DNA of 13,254 bases from Rubrivivax sp. (GCA_020851615.1 JADZCL010000053.1:1-13254), one strand, 5' to 3'; numbered from the stretch's first letter, positions 1 to 7,798 are shown. Numbers and translations: made by a program. Notes: generated from the letters alone by a model not told the origin.

Positions 1-290
1 CCGGCGGTGAGCTTGCCCATTTTCTCGCCGCTGACCGCCTCGGCCCGCCGGATGGCGTCGTTGAAGGCGGCGGCCACCAGATCCTCGAGCATGTCCTTGT
101 CGTCGGCGAGCAGGCTGGGGTCGATCGCCACCCGCTTGACGTCGTGCTTGCAAGTCATCGTGACCTTGACCAGGCCGGCGCCCGACTGTCCTTCGACCTC
201 GATCGTCGCCAGTTCTTCCTGCGCCCGACGCAGGTTGTCCTGCATCGCCTGGGCCTGCTTCATCAAGCCCGCGAGTTGGCCTTTCATCAT
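1..290 (-). CDS. ybaB: YbaB/EbfC family nucleoid-associated protein (3' end outside window)
   Basis: Small dimeric DNA-binding protein of the YbaB/EbfC family, which coats or bridges nucleoid DNA. Reading leftward from 290, 96 codons are visible before the window ends; the family is usually about 105-110 residues, so only the C-terminal tail is missing. The protein opens [17 protein letters not shown], the amphipathic N-terminal helix typical of the family. Further in are a [21 protein letters not shown] strand region and an [17 protein letters not shown] helix, both characteristic. Two ATG codons lie in tandem (290-288 and 287-285); AGGAG ends 8 bases before the first, so I chose 290. It lies 81 bp downstream of dnaX on the same strand, the widely conserved dnaX-ybaB pair (often followed by recR, which would lie outside the window). 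Co-transcription with dnaX is inferred. Confidence 0.95.
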   Translation of the reverse strand, partial: MMKGQLAGLMKQAQAMQDNLRRAQEELATIEVEGQSGAGLVKVTMTCKHDVKRVAIDPSLLADDKDMLEDLVAAAFNDAIRRAEAVSGEKMGKLTA

Positions 291-330
291 CGTCGTCTCT
301 CCTCGAAGGATGCGTGTCAAACGGATTTGG

Positions 331-347
331 CGTGCGGTGTCCGCACG
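331..347 (-). other. Hairpin in the dnaX-ybaB intergenic gap
   Basis: A perfect 7-bp inverted repeat (CGTGCGG / CCGCACG) with a 3-base loop sits in the 81-bp gap between the dnaX stop and ybaB. No U-run follows on the minus strand, so it is not a normal intrinsic terminator. It could be a processing or mRNA-stability element that sets the relative levels of the two genes, but this is inference. Confidence 0.5.
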
Positions 348-371
348 GCGTGTGGCGGCCGCGCAGTGCCG

Positions 372-2120
372 CTAGAGCGGACGGATCGAACCCGGGACGA
401 TGCGCGCGGTCTTGCACTGTGCCATCAGTTCGCGCAGTGCCGGATCATCGCGCACGCACTGCTCGGCCTCGGCCTGGCGCTGTTGGCGCGCCCAGGCGTC
501 ACGCCGGGCCACCGAGTCGGTCGGCACGCCGGCCTGCAGTTGCAGTTTCTGGGGCGTGCCCGACTCCTCACTCAAGGCCGCCGCCAGCTTGTCAGCCAGC
601 ACCTGAGTGCGCAGCGATTCGCGCTCGACCTGCAGCGTCCAGCACACGACGCCTGCGTCGCCCTCTTCGCAGGCGACTGCGCCTGCCTGCAGTGCCAGTT
701 CGCGGGTCAGCGCCGCAATGCGCCCGTGCTCCACCAGTGCGCGCACCCGCTCTGCCCAGCGCTCACCGATCGGCGTGCACACTGGCGCCGTGGGGGCCGC
801 CGCGGCCGGCACGGCCAGCGCCGGCGGCGCGGGTGCGCGCAAGGCCGCCGCACGCGGCGGGGCCTCGCCCTCCGCCGGTGGGACCTCGTCGAGCCAGGGT
901 GGGATGTCCGGTTCTGCCGCGCGCGGCGGTGGAACGGCCGCAGCAGCTGGCCGGGTCGGTCCCAGCGCCGGCGCCGGCGCGGCGCCGCTGCCTGGCGGCG
1001 TTGCATCCTCGCGCCGCCTCGTGCCCGGCGCAAAGGCCAGGAAGCGCACCAGCACCATCGTGAGCGCCGCGTACTCGTCGCCCATCAGCGTCAGCTCTTC
1101 GCGCCCCTGCATCAGCATGCTGTAGAGCAGCTGGGTCTCGTCCGCAGGAAGCAGTCCGCAAAGCCGCCGGGCGTCTTCCTGCTCCGGGTCGCCCGGGTCC
1201 AGGGCGTCGGGCACGACCTGGGCCACGGCCATCTGCTGCAACAGCGCGGCCATCTCATCGAGGGTGGCCTCTGCCGACAGGCCTTGCCCGCGCAGCGCGT
1301 CAATGCCCTGCAGCAGCACCCGCCCCTGGCGCATCGCCAGCGCCTGCACCAGCGCCGCGGCGTGGCCACGATCGACGCTGCCCAGCATCGTGCGCACCAC
1401 GCCGTCCTCGAGTCGGCCACCGCCGTAGGCGATGGCCTGATCGGCCAGCGAAAGCGCGTCGCGCATGGAGCCGCGCGCGGCTCGCCCGAGCAGCCGCAGC
1501 GAACCCTCGTCGAAGGGGATTCCCTCGGCCTGCAGCACGGTGGCCAGATGGCCCCGCACGGTGTCGGGCGCCATCGGCCGCAGATTGAACTGCAGGCAGC
1601 GGCTGAGCACCGTCGGCAGCATCTTCTCAGGGTCGGTCGTCGCGAGCACGAACTTCAGGTAGTCCGGCGGCTCCTCGAGCGTCTTCAGCAGCGCGTTGAA
1701 GGCATCCTTGGTGAGTTGGTGCGCCTCGTCGATCATGAAGACCTTGAAGCGCCCGACACCGGGCTTGTAGGCCGCGCGCTCGATCAGGTCGCGGATTTCG
1801 TCGATGCTGCGGTTGCTGGCCGCGTCGAGCTCGAGGTAGTCGATGTAGCGGTCGGCGTCGATCTCGGTGCAGGCACTGCATACGCCGCACGGCGTGGCCG
1901 TGACGCCGCCCTTCCCGTCCGCCCCGGTGCAGTTGAGTGACTTGGCCAGGATGCGGGACACCGTCGTCTTGCCGATGCCGCGCGTGCCAGTGAACAGATA
2001 GGCGTGATGCAGCCGGTTCTGCTGCAGCGCATGCGTCAGCGCACGCACCACGTGCTCCTGTCCGACCATCTGGTCGAAGCGCTTGGGCCGGTACTTGCGC
2101 GCCAGGACGACGGTGCTCAT
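372..2120 (-). CDS. dnaX: DNA polymerase III subunit gamma/tau
   Basis: Clamp-loader ATPase of the replicative polymerase (582 aa; E. coli tau is 643). It loads the beta clamp and, through its C-terminal part, ties the loader to polymerase core and helicase. Visible: N-terminal VLARKYRPKRF; Walker A GTRGIGKT at residues 45-52; zinc-binding cysteines at 64, 78, 81 and 84; Walker B with DEAH at 131-134; SRC arginine-finger motif at 173-175; sensor-2 region GSMRDALSLADQAI at 217-230. A Pro/Ala-rich linker (about 366-450) leads into the tau-specific C-terminal domain (about 451-582). The start is fixed by the conserved N-terminus. No Shine-Dalgarno is present; a TAGAAT hexamer ends 6 bases before the ATG, suggesting a leaderless message. 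I see no A-rich slippery heptamer in the linker, so an E. coli-type frameshift product (gamma) is not evident. It is divergent from the PurM-like gene and is followed by ybaB. Confidence 0.97.
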   Translation of the reverse strand: MSTVVLARKYRPKRFDQMVGQEHVVRALTHALQQNRLHHAYLFTGTRGIGKTTVSRILAKSLNCTGADGKGGVTATPCGVCSACTEIDADRYIDYLELDAASNRSIDEIRDLIERAAYKPGVGRFKVFMIDEAHQLTKDAFNALLKTLEEPPDYLKFVLATTDPEKMLPTVLSRCLQFNLRPMAPDTVRGHLATVLQAEGIPFDEGSLRLLGRAARGSMRDALSLADQAIAYGGGRLEDGVVRTMLGSVDRGHAAALVQALAMRQGRVLLQGIDALRGQGLSAEATLDEMAALLQQMAVAQVVPDALDPGDPEQEDARRLCGLLPADETQLLYSMLMQGREELTLMGDEYAALTMVLVRFLAFAPGTRRREDATPPGSGAAPAPALGPTRPAAAAVPPPRAAEPDIPPWLDEVPPAEGEAPPRAAALRAPAPPALAVPAAAAPTAPVCTPIGERWAERVRALVEHGRIAALTRELALQAGAVACEEGDAGVVCWTLQVERESLRTQVLADKLAAALSEESGTPQKLQLQAGVPTDSVARRDAWARQQRQAEAEQCVRDDPALRELMAQCKTARIVPGSIRPL

Positions 2121-2126
2121 CGGGCC

Positions 2127-2132
2127 ATTCTA
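2127..2132 (-). promoter_or_regulatory. Probable -10 hexamer of dnaX (leaderless)
   Basis: On the minus strand this reads TAGAAT, 5 of 6 matches to TATAAT, ending 6 bases before the dnaX ATG. Normal -10 to start-site spacing would put +1 at or next to the A of the ATG. No recognisable -35 is seen at 17-18 bp upstream. Confidence 0.5.
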
Positions 2133-2182
2133 AGAGTCGGCTTCGGCGCCCTGGTCCGGGCCGACGACACCGTCGACGCGCC

Positions 2183-2188
2183 GATAAT
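2183..2188 (+). promoter_or_regulatory. Probable -10 hexamer of the purM-like gene (leaderless)
   Basis: GATAAT (5 of 6 matches to TATAAT) is followed by 7 bases and then the ATG at 2196, so transcription would begin at about the A of the start codon. No Shine-Dalgarno precedes the ATG. A -35 is not recognisable. A short inverted repeat (CGACG-ACAC-CGTCG, 2162-2175) lies just upstream, between the two divergent -10 elements. Confidence 0.5.
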
Positions 2189-2195
2189 CGCCCGC

Positions 2196-3347
2196 ATGAA
2201 AGCCGATCCAAGCCCCGTGTCGCAGCCGGCATGCAGCGGGCCACAGGCCAGCCCGCTCAGCTACGAGCAGGCCGGCGTCGTCTACGACCTCATCGACCCG
2301 GTCAAGGTCAGCGCCCAGCATGCCGCCGCCGCGACGGCGAGGCACCTGGCAGCGCACGGCTTTGCCGAGATCGCTGCATCGCGCGGCGAGTCGGCCTATG
2401 TCGTCGACGTCGGGCCCTTCTATCTCGCGTCGATCGTCGAATGCCTGGGCAGCAAGGCCATCGTCGCCGACGAGTGGGCCGCACTCACGGGGCAGAGCTG
2501 CTACGACGCCATCGCGCAGGACACGATCGCGATGGCGGTCAACGACCTCATCACCGTCGGCGCCACACCGCTGATCGTGCAGGCCTATTGGGGCGCGGGC
2601 GGGTCTGACTGGTTCACCGATGCGGCACGTGCACAGGCGCTCGTGGATGGCTGGAGGCGCGCCTGCGACCGCTGCGGCGTGGCCTGGGGCGGCGGCGAGA
2701 CCCCGGCGCTGGCCGGCATCGTCGAGCCCGGGCGCATCGATCTTGCGGCGGCGTGCACCGGCATCGTCAACCCCAAGGAGCGCCTGTCGGTGGGCGAGCG
2801 CCTTGCGCCGGGGGACGCGATCGTGCTGCTGGACTCGAGCGGCATCCACGCCAACGGCCTGAGCCTGGCTCGCAAGCTGGTCGAGCGGCTGCCGCAGGGC
2901 TGGCTGAGCGAGGTCGAGTCCGGCCTTTCCTACGGTGCGGCGCTGCTTGCGCCAACGGTGCTCTACAGCCCGGTCACCGAGGCCTTGTGGCAGGCCGGCA
3001 TCGCGCCGCACTACTGCGCCAACATCACCGGACACGGCTGGCGCAAGCTGCTGCGCCACGCCAAGGCGCTGCGCTACCGCATCCACACGCTGCCGCCAGT
3101 GCCGCCAGTACTGCGCTTCATTCAGCACCACGCCGGACACGACGACAGGCAGGCCTATTCGACCCTGAACATGGGCGCGGGCTTTGCGCTTTTCGTCGCC
3201 GCAGCGGACGCCGAGCGCGTCGTGGCGATCGCACAGGCCCAAGGCGTCGGGGCCCGCGTGGCGGGTCTGGTCGAGGAAGGCGCGAAGGAACTCATCATCG
3301 AGCCGCTGTCGCTGCGCTTTGGCGACGATGCACTCAAGTTGCGCTGA
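2196..3347 (+). CDS. PurM/AIR-synthase family paralog, atypical nucleotide-binding motif
   Basis: 383-residue protein of the PurM (phosphoribosylaminoimidazole synthetase) fold; E. coli PurM is 345. Family signatures in order: LSYEQAGV (21-28), QDTIAMAVNDLITVGATPL (108-126), GGGETPALAG (166-174), HANGLSLARKL (218-228), APTVLYSPVTEAL (252-264), ANITGHGWRKL (275-285) and STLNMGAGFALFV (322-334). The ATP-loop motif GTDGVGTK of true PurM is not present; its place is taken by VECLGSKAIVADEW (81-94). The GGGLLENIPR-type motif is also altered. It is therefore probably a paralog with a changed substrate rather than the housekeeping PurM, which should be encoded elsewhere. The ATG at 2196 is chosen because it starts the family-like N-terminus just after a -10-like GATAAT; upstream in-frame codons run into divergent dnaX. 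The true reaction is unknown. Confidence 0.82.
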   Translation: MKADPSPVSQPACSGPQASPLSYEQAGVVYDLIDPVKVSAQHAAAATARHLAAHGFAEIAASRGESAYVVDVGPFYLASIVECLGSKAIVADEWAALTGQSCYDAIAQDTIAMAVNDLITVGATPLIVQAYWGAGGSDWFTDAARAQALVDGWRRACDRCGVAWGGGETPALAGIVEPGRIDLAAACTGIVNPKERLSVGERLAPGDAIVLLDSSGIHANGLSLARKLVERLPQGWLSEVESGLSYGAALLAPTVLYSPVTEALWQAGIAPHYCANITGHGWRKLLRHAKALRYRIHTLPPVPPVLRFIQHHAGHDDRQAYSTLNMGAGFALFVAAADAERVVAIAQAQGVGARVAGLVEEGAKELIIEPLSLRFGDDALKLR

Positions 3348-3390
3348 ACGGCAACGCGCCGGCGTGCCCCTCTCGCGCGCAACGCTCACC

Positions 3391-3396
3391 TACAAT
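3391..3396 (+). promoter_or_regulatory. Probable -10 hexamer of ffs
   Basis: TACAAT, 5 of 6 matches to TATAAT, lies 7 bases before the predicted 5' end of the SRP RNA at about 3404. The segment between is GC-rich, as in strongly growth-regulated stable-RNA promoters. No good -35 is visible. Confidence 0.55.
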
Positions 3397-3403
3397 GGCC
3401 ACC

Positions 3404-3498
3404 GACGGGCCTCCCCGCATGGGAGCGCGGCCAACCGGGTCAGGTGGGGAACCAAGCAGCCCTAACCGTTGCCACCAGTGCCGGGGGTAAGGCTCGTC
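3404..3498 (+). ncRNA. ffs: Signal recognition particle RNA (4.5S RNA, small bacterial type)
   Basis: RNA partner of Ffh in co-translational targeting of membrane proteins. The apical domain is unmistakable: GGGTCAGG at 3437-3444, a TGG/CCA stem closing a GGAA tetraloop at 3448-3451, and AGCAGCCC at 3455-3462. This is the symmetric-loop motif bound by the Ffh M domain. The two ends pair as a long hairpin: GACG 3404-3407 with CGTC 3495-3498, GGCC 3408-3411 with GGCT 3491-3494, and CCCC with GGGG around 3413-3416 and 3483-3487. That gives about 95 nt of small-type SRP RNA. Ends are estimated from pairing and the TACAAT -10; the 3' end could be a few bases further. It lies just after the purM-like gene and converges on the kinase gene, whose stop is 13 bases away. 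Confidence 0.93.
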
Positions 3499-3506
3499 AC
3501 CTTTGC

Positions 3507-3519
3507 ACGGCTCAGCCGT
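3507..3519. other. Short hairpin between convergent ffs and kinase gene
   Basis: ACGGC-TCA-GCCGT is a perfect 5-bp inverted repeat that contains the stop codon of the minus-strand kinase gene. It lies just past the 3' end of ffs. There is no T-run on either strand, so it is at best a weak two-way terminator or a transcript-end barrier. Confidence 0.3.
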
Positions 3520-5869
3520 TGCCGCTCTGGCGGAAAGCCATCACGATCTGGTTGCGCAGCGCGCGCAGCAGCGCCAGTTCCTTCTCCTGCGGAGCCACGG
3601 CCCCGGGCTTGGCGGCATCGGCGTAGATGAGGCCAAACGGGGTCTGCCTCAACATCAGGGGCAGCAGCAGGAAGCTCGGCGCGTTGATCGACGCGGTGTA
3701 CCAGGCCGGCAGGCGCGCTGCCATGCCATCACGCGTGGCGTCCGTGATCACCGTATCCACGCCCTTGCGGCAGACCGCGGCAAAGAGGTCCACCGGCGCC
3801 CCTGGCGTCTCGCGCAGCGCGAAGGCGAACAGCCGGCCCGCCTGGGCCTGGCCCAGACCGAGGCCCAGGCGCCCGATCATGCGCTCGGTACGGGCGTCGC
3901 GCAGGCAGAGAACAACGCGCTGCAGGCCAAGCGCGGCATGCATCGTCGAGAGCACCTTGTGCAGCACGTCGTTGAGCTTGAAGTCCCCACTGGCCAGGCT
4001 CTGCGTGACCTCGGCGATGCCATTTGTGAGCGCCTCGGTGACCGCAGCCGACGCAGCGGCCGCGGCACTCGCGTCCGCAGGCGGCACCGAACCGCCTGCA
4101 GCCACCGCCTCGCCGAACGTCGCCCCTTCGGAGAAGAGCCCGCGCGCGGCACTGCCGCGCGCCACGTCGACCCCCATGGTGCGCGCAAAGTCCGTCAGCC
4201 GTTCGCGCGCACGCGAAGCGGACGCCACGATCCCCGCGGGATCGGCCGCCAGCACCCGCGCGTAGCGCTCGGCCACGGCGGCAATTTCCTGCTGCGCGTT
4301 CGCGGTACCCGGGTGCAACAGGCAGTCGCTGATCTCGTTGGCACAGCGGCCGATCCAGCGCACGCGCTCGATGCCATGTTCGCTGGCGCGGGTGGGCACC
4401 TCGCCGTCTGGCGTGTACATCGCGCGCTGCAGGTACTCCGGCAAGCCCCAGCTCCGCGCGACTCCCTGCCCGAGATCCTGCAGGCCCAGGCCGAGCACGC
4501 CCTGCGCCGCCTGCTCCACATCACCGCCCTGCTCGAGTTGCTGGCGCATGCGTTGCGCCTCCTCGGGGAAGTAGAACGCACACAACAGCCGGCCCAGGTT
4601 CTGAAACAGGGCCGCGATGAAGGTCTCCTCGGTCTCCCGCAGCAGCGGCGCCAGCTCACCGGCCAGCGTGCCTGCCAAGAGGGCGCGCAGGAACTCCTCC
4701 TTCAGCTCGGCGGCATGCTGCTGGTTCTGCATGTGCTCGAGCAGCACCAGCGAGAGCGCCAGGTTGCGCACCGCGTCAAACCCGATCAGGGCCACGGCAC
4801 GCGAGACGGTGGTGATGCTGCCGCCCGCCGCATGCGCAAAGCCCGCGCTGTTGACCAGGCGCAGCAGCTTGTTTGTCAGGGCCACGTCGCGCAGGATCTC
4901 GTCCGACAGGCTGCGCAGGCTTTCGTTCTCCGACGCTGCCGTGCGCTGGATACGCACCACCGCCCCCCCGAGAGCGGGGAAATCGGCCTTGTGGCGCATG
5001 CGGCGCAGCAGGAACTCAAGGGTGCCGTGGCCGCCGCCATCTCCCACGGCAGCCTGCGCCGGGGTCAGCCATGCGGCCAGCGCATCGCGCATCGTCGCGG
5101 CGCCGTCGTAGCGGTGCGTGGCGTTGCGGGCCAGCGCGCGCTGGACGATGCCGCGCAGGCCGTCGTCGACAGCCGCTGTGGCCGGCAACTGCAGATCCTC
5201 GCGCTGCACACGCTGCAGCGCCCGCAGCGGGTCGCGCTCGTGCAACAGGCGTTGGCCGGTCAGCAGTTCGGCGAGCAGGACACCGGCGCCGAACACGTCC
5301 ATGGCGGGATGTGGCGCTTCGCCACGGGCGGCTTCGGGTGACATGTAGCCCGGCGTGCCGACGATATCGCCATCAGTCCCGCCCGTGACCCGCGCGGCGA
5401 TGCCGAAGTCCATCACGCGGGCACGGCCGTCAGCGGCAAGCAGCACGTTGCTGGGCTTCAGGTCGCGGTGCACGATGCCTTGTGCGTGTGCGGCCGCCAG
5501 CGCATCGAGCACGCCCAGCATCAGTTCCACCGCACGCCGGGGCCCCAGCGCACCTCGTGCACGCAGCAGGTCGCCCAACGTGCCGCCTGGCACCCACTCG
5601 AAGACCAGGTAGGCCTGGCCACCGGACTCATCGGCCTCGAACAGGGGCACGATGTGCGGATGACTCAGGCGGCTGACCGCGTGGGCCTCGTGTTTCCAGT
5701 GCCCGAGTACTGCGGCACCGGCCCCCGCACTCAGGACCTTGATGGCCACCTCGCGCTGCAGGCGAGGATCATGCGCGAGCCAGACAGTCGCCTGCGCACC
5801 CTGCCCGAGCGGGCGCAGCACCTCGAAGCGGCCGATCCGCTGGCCGCGCTTCTCGAGCACCCGACTCAT
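3512..5869 (-). CDS. Ser/Thr protein kinase with HDOD and GAF-like domains
   Basis: 785-residue cytoplasmic signalling protein; no signal peptide or membrane segment is seen. The N-terminal Hanks-type kinase looks complete: glycine loop LGQGAQATV (21-29), VAIK lysine 44, HRDLKPSN (134-141), DFG (154-156) and GTPGYMSPE (171-179) after a Thr-containing activation loop. An HDOD domain follows at about 285-490, with EILRDVALTNKLLRLVNSAGF (324-344) and AVALIGFDAVRNLALS (358-373); its usual HD pair is replaced by QN in LFQNLGRLL (421-429), so it is probably a binding domain rather than a phosphohydrolase. After an Ala-rich linker, residues about 610-780 look GAF-like (LNDVLHKVLSTMHAALGLQRVVLCLRD start; PLMLRQTPFGLIYAD end). 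Its ATG overlaps the stop of the upstream pseudokinase gene (ATGA), so the two are probably translationally coupled. The substrate and signal are unknown. Confidence 0.93.
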   Translation of the reverse strand: MSRVLEKRGQRIGRFEVLRPLGQGAQATVWLAHDPRLQREVAIKVLSAGAGAAVLGHWKHEAHAVSRLSHPHIVPLFEADESGGQAYLVFEWVPGGTLGDLLRARGALGPRRAVELMLGVLDALAAAHAQGIVHRDLKPSNVLLAADGRARVMDFGIAARVTGGTDGDIVGTPGYMSPEAARGEAPHPAMDVFGAGVLLAELLTGQRLLHERDPLRALQRVQREDLQLPATAAVDDGLRGIVQRALARNATHRYDGAATMRDALAAWLTPAQAAVGDGGGHGTLEFLLRRMRHKADFPALGGAVVRIQRTAASENESLRSLSDEILRDVALTNKLLRLVNSAGFAHAAGGSITTVSRAVALIGFDAVRNLALSLVLLEHMQNQQHAAELKEEFLRALLAGTLAGELAPLLRETEETFIAALFQNLGRLLCAFYFPEEAQRMRQQLEQGGDVEQAAQGVLGLGLQDLGQGVARSWGLPEYLQRAMYTPDGEVPTRASEHGIERVRWIGRCANEISDCLLHPGTANAQQEIAAVAERYARVLAADPAGIVASASRARERLTDFARTMGVDVARGSAARGLFSEGATFGEAVAAGGSVPPADASAAAAASAAVTEALTNGIAEVTQSLASGDFKLNDVLHKVLSTMHAALGLQRVVLCLRDARTERMIGRLGLGLGQAQAGRLFAFALRETPGAPVDLFAAVCRKGVDTVITDATRDGMAARLPAWYTASINAPSFLLLPLMLRQTPFGLIYADAAKPGAVAPQEKELALLRALRNQIVMAFRQSGNG

Positions 5870-7656
5870 CGGGACACCCGGCTTTCCGCCGGCTGCCGCG
5901 CCGGCGGCTGTGGCGTCGGCTGCAGGCGCTCCTTGCGATCAGGTGCCTGCGCCGCACCGGGCTGCAAGGCCTCCTGCAGCTCACGCAGACCCAATCCCAG
6001 CACACGGCCGTAGCGCTGCACGATCGCCTGCAGCGCCGCTTGTACGCGCGCCGCCGGCAGACCCTGCGCATCGACGGCTTCAATGGCACAACTGGCGCAG
6101 GCGCGCAGGATCTCGTCGTCGCTGTCGCTTGCGCGCACGGCGGCCCCCACTGGATGACGGCGCATCAGGTGCACGATGGCGTCGCCCAGGCCCCACCAGC
6201 GCACCACCGCCGTGCCCACCGCTTCCAGATCAACCCCCAGTACGGCCATGGCCGCCGCCTCCTCGCTCATGCCGGGGTCCTCACCCTTGTCGTCAGGCAG
6301 CGCGGCGGCTTGCATGAGGCGCCGGATCTGCCATGCCTCATCCGGGAAATGGTATTGCACGACCAAGCGGCCCAGGTTCTGCAGCAGCGCCACCAGGTAG
6401 ACAACCTCACCGTCAAACCCTGGCGGGCGCACCGCCATGGCCACCTGCGCGGCACGCCGCGTGCGTGCCATGGCCTGCGCCAGTTCCCCAGCCTGCGCCT
6501 CGCTCAGCGGACCCGGCCAGGTGTTCAGGGCCAGCGCGACGCGGCGCACACCATCCAGCCCCAGCATTGCGACGGCGCGGCGCACCGTCAGCACGACGCC
6601 GTTGTCGGCGACCGCGACACCGCCCACGTGCGCGGTGTTCACGGCCCGCAACAGCTCCAGGGACAGCGCCACGTCTTCCAGCAGGACGTCGGCCAGTTCG
6701 CCGGTCCGGTTGCCCTCCATCAGCGCCAGGCGCGCGGCGCGCTCGGCCCCGTGGGGTGATGCCGGCAGCACCCCGGCGATGCGGATCTTGTCCAGCAGCA
6801 GCGCCAGCGCACCGCCCTGGCTGCCACTTTGGACCTGCAGCCAGCCGTCCAGCGCGCGCGCCAGCGTGCGTGCACTGCGGTAGCGCTGGCGCTCCTGCCG
6901 GTCGGTGCTGCGGTTGACGATCACGCGCAGCGGCTCCGGAATCGGGCGCGGCGTGCTGAAGGGCAGCCGCACGATCTCGCGGCCCTGCGGGGGCAGGCGC
7001 TCCAGCACCCGGACCGCATCGGCCTCGTCAAGCGCGCCCTGGCCGGTCAGCATCGGGTGCATCAGGATGCCCAGCAGCACGATGTCAGCCTCGGCCGCCT
7101 GGCGCAGGGCCTGCGGGGTCGCCGCCTCGACAACCTGCCGCGTCTGCGGGTCGATGGTGGCAAGTTCGAGCCCCAGCAACCGCGGCTGGCCCTTGTCGGA
7201 GACGAGCACCGCATGCAGTTGCAGGTCACGGTGCGCAGCGCCTGCATCGTGCGCGTAGGCCAGCGCATGCGCGAGCTCGCTCGCCAGGTGCGCCGCCTCG
7301 TCGGCGGCCAGACCCTGACGGCCGATGCGGTCGGCCAGCGTCGCGTACTCGCCCAGCTCGTAGGTGATGTAGGGCCAGCCATCGTGCAGACCGACCTCGA
7401 GTGCGGGCGCCAGTCGCGGGTGGGACAGCCGCGCCGCCTTGCGGGCGCGCTGCAGCCAGCGCTCGGCGTGTGTCTCGTCCACCGGCACCACGCGCGGCAG
7501 CATCAGCACCAGATCCTGGCCACTGCGCGGATCACCGACCTGCCAGGCCATGGTGCGCGGACTGCGCCCGAGCAGCCGCACGAGTGAGAAGCGGGCAAAT
7601 TGGCGCTGCCCGCCCCCAGCGGGCGGGTTGGATGCAGGAGCCTGGGGCGACGACAT
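5866..7656 (-). CDS. Pseudokinase-HDOD protein, partner of the downstream kinase
   Basis: 596 residues from the chosen ATG at 7656. The reading frame is open 38 codons further up, but that stretch shows no domain and no better start; support for this start is moderate (weak AGGG just before it). Residues about 20-275 have the kinase fold pattern, but key residues are lost when aligned with the downstream gene. The glycine loop is LLGRSPRTMAW, the VAIK lysine region is LVLML (49-53), HRDLKPSN is HRDLQLHA (142-149) and DFG is GLE (162-164). The HRD aspartate 144 survives. An HDOD domain covers about 285-495, with LEDVALSLELLRAVNTAHV (326-344) and AVAMLGLDGVRRVAL; its HD pair is also QN (LLQNLGRLV, 424-432). 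The C-terminal tail is Pro/Gln-rich and no GAF domain is present. Likely a non-catalytic scaffold or regulator of the kinase encoded next to it; that role is inference. Confidence 0.87.
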   Translation of the reverse strand: MSSPQAPASNPPAGGGQRQFARFSLVRLLGRSPRTMAWQVGDPRSGQDLVLMLPRVVPVDETHAERWLQRARKAARLSHPRLAPALEVGLHDGWPYITYELGEYATLADRIGRQGLAADEAAHLASELAHALAYAHDAGAAHRDLQLHAVLVSDKGQPRLLGLELATIDPQTRQVVEAATPQALRQAAEADIVLLGILMHPMLTGQGALDEADAVRVLERLPPQGREIVRLPFSTPRPIPEPLRVIVNRSTDRQERQRYRSARTLARALDGWLQVQSGSQGGALALLLDKIRIAGVLPASPHGAERAARLALMEGNRTGELADVLLEDVALSLELLRAVNTAHVGGVAVADNGVVLTVRRAVAMLGLDGVRRVALALNTWPGPLSEAQAGELAQAMARTRRAAQVAMAVRPPGFDGEVVYLVALLQNLGRLVVQYHFPDEAWQIRRLMQAAALPDDKGEDPGMSEEAAAMAVLGVDLEAVGTAVVRWWGLGDAIVHLMRRHPVGAAVRASDSDDEILRACASCAIEAVDAQGLPAARVQAALQAIVQRYGRVLGLGLRELQEALQPGAAQAPDRKERLQPTPQPPARQPAESRVSR

Positions 7657-7798
7657 ACCCTGGGCATTGGACGGCCAGGCCGCCGACCACCATGGGTCGA
7701 TCAGGCAGGCCAAGACCGCGCAATTCGGCACCGCAGACGGCCGGGGCCGACGGGTCCGCAGCAGGCGCACAGGCGGCCGCTGCAGAGGTTCGATGTGT

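Noticed and set aside
315..320. Perfect TTGACA on the minus strand upstream of ybaB
   Set aside because: No -10 hexamer lies at 16-19 bp downstream, so it is not called a promoter.
144..1940. 598-codon open frame on the plus strand opposite dnaX
   Set aside because: Shadow of dnaX; no domain and no ribosome-binding site.
3503..5341. 612-codon open frame on the plus strand opposite the kinase gene
   Set aside because: No domain and a biased Arg/Gln/His composition; the minus-strand kinase has full catalytic motifs in the same DNA.
7657..7770. 38-codon upstream extension of the pseudokinase
   Set aside because: The stretch has no domain character, and the ATG at 7656 leads directly into a plausible N-terminus; the choice is not certain.
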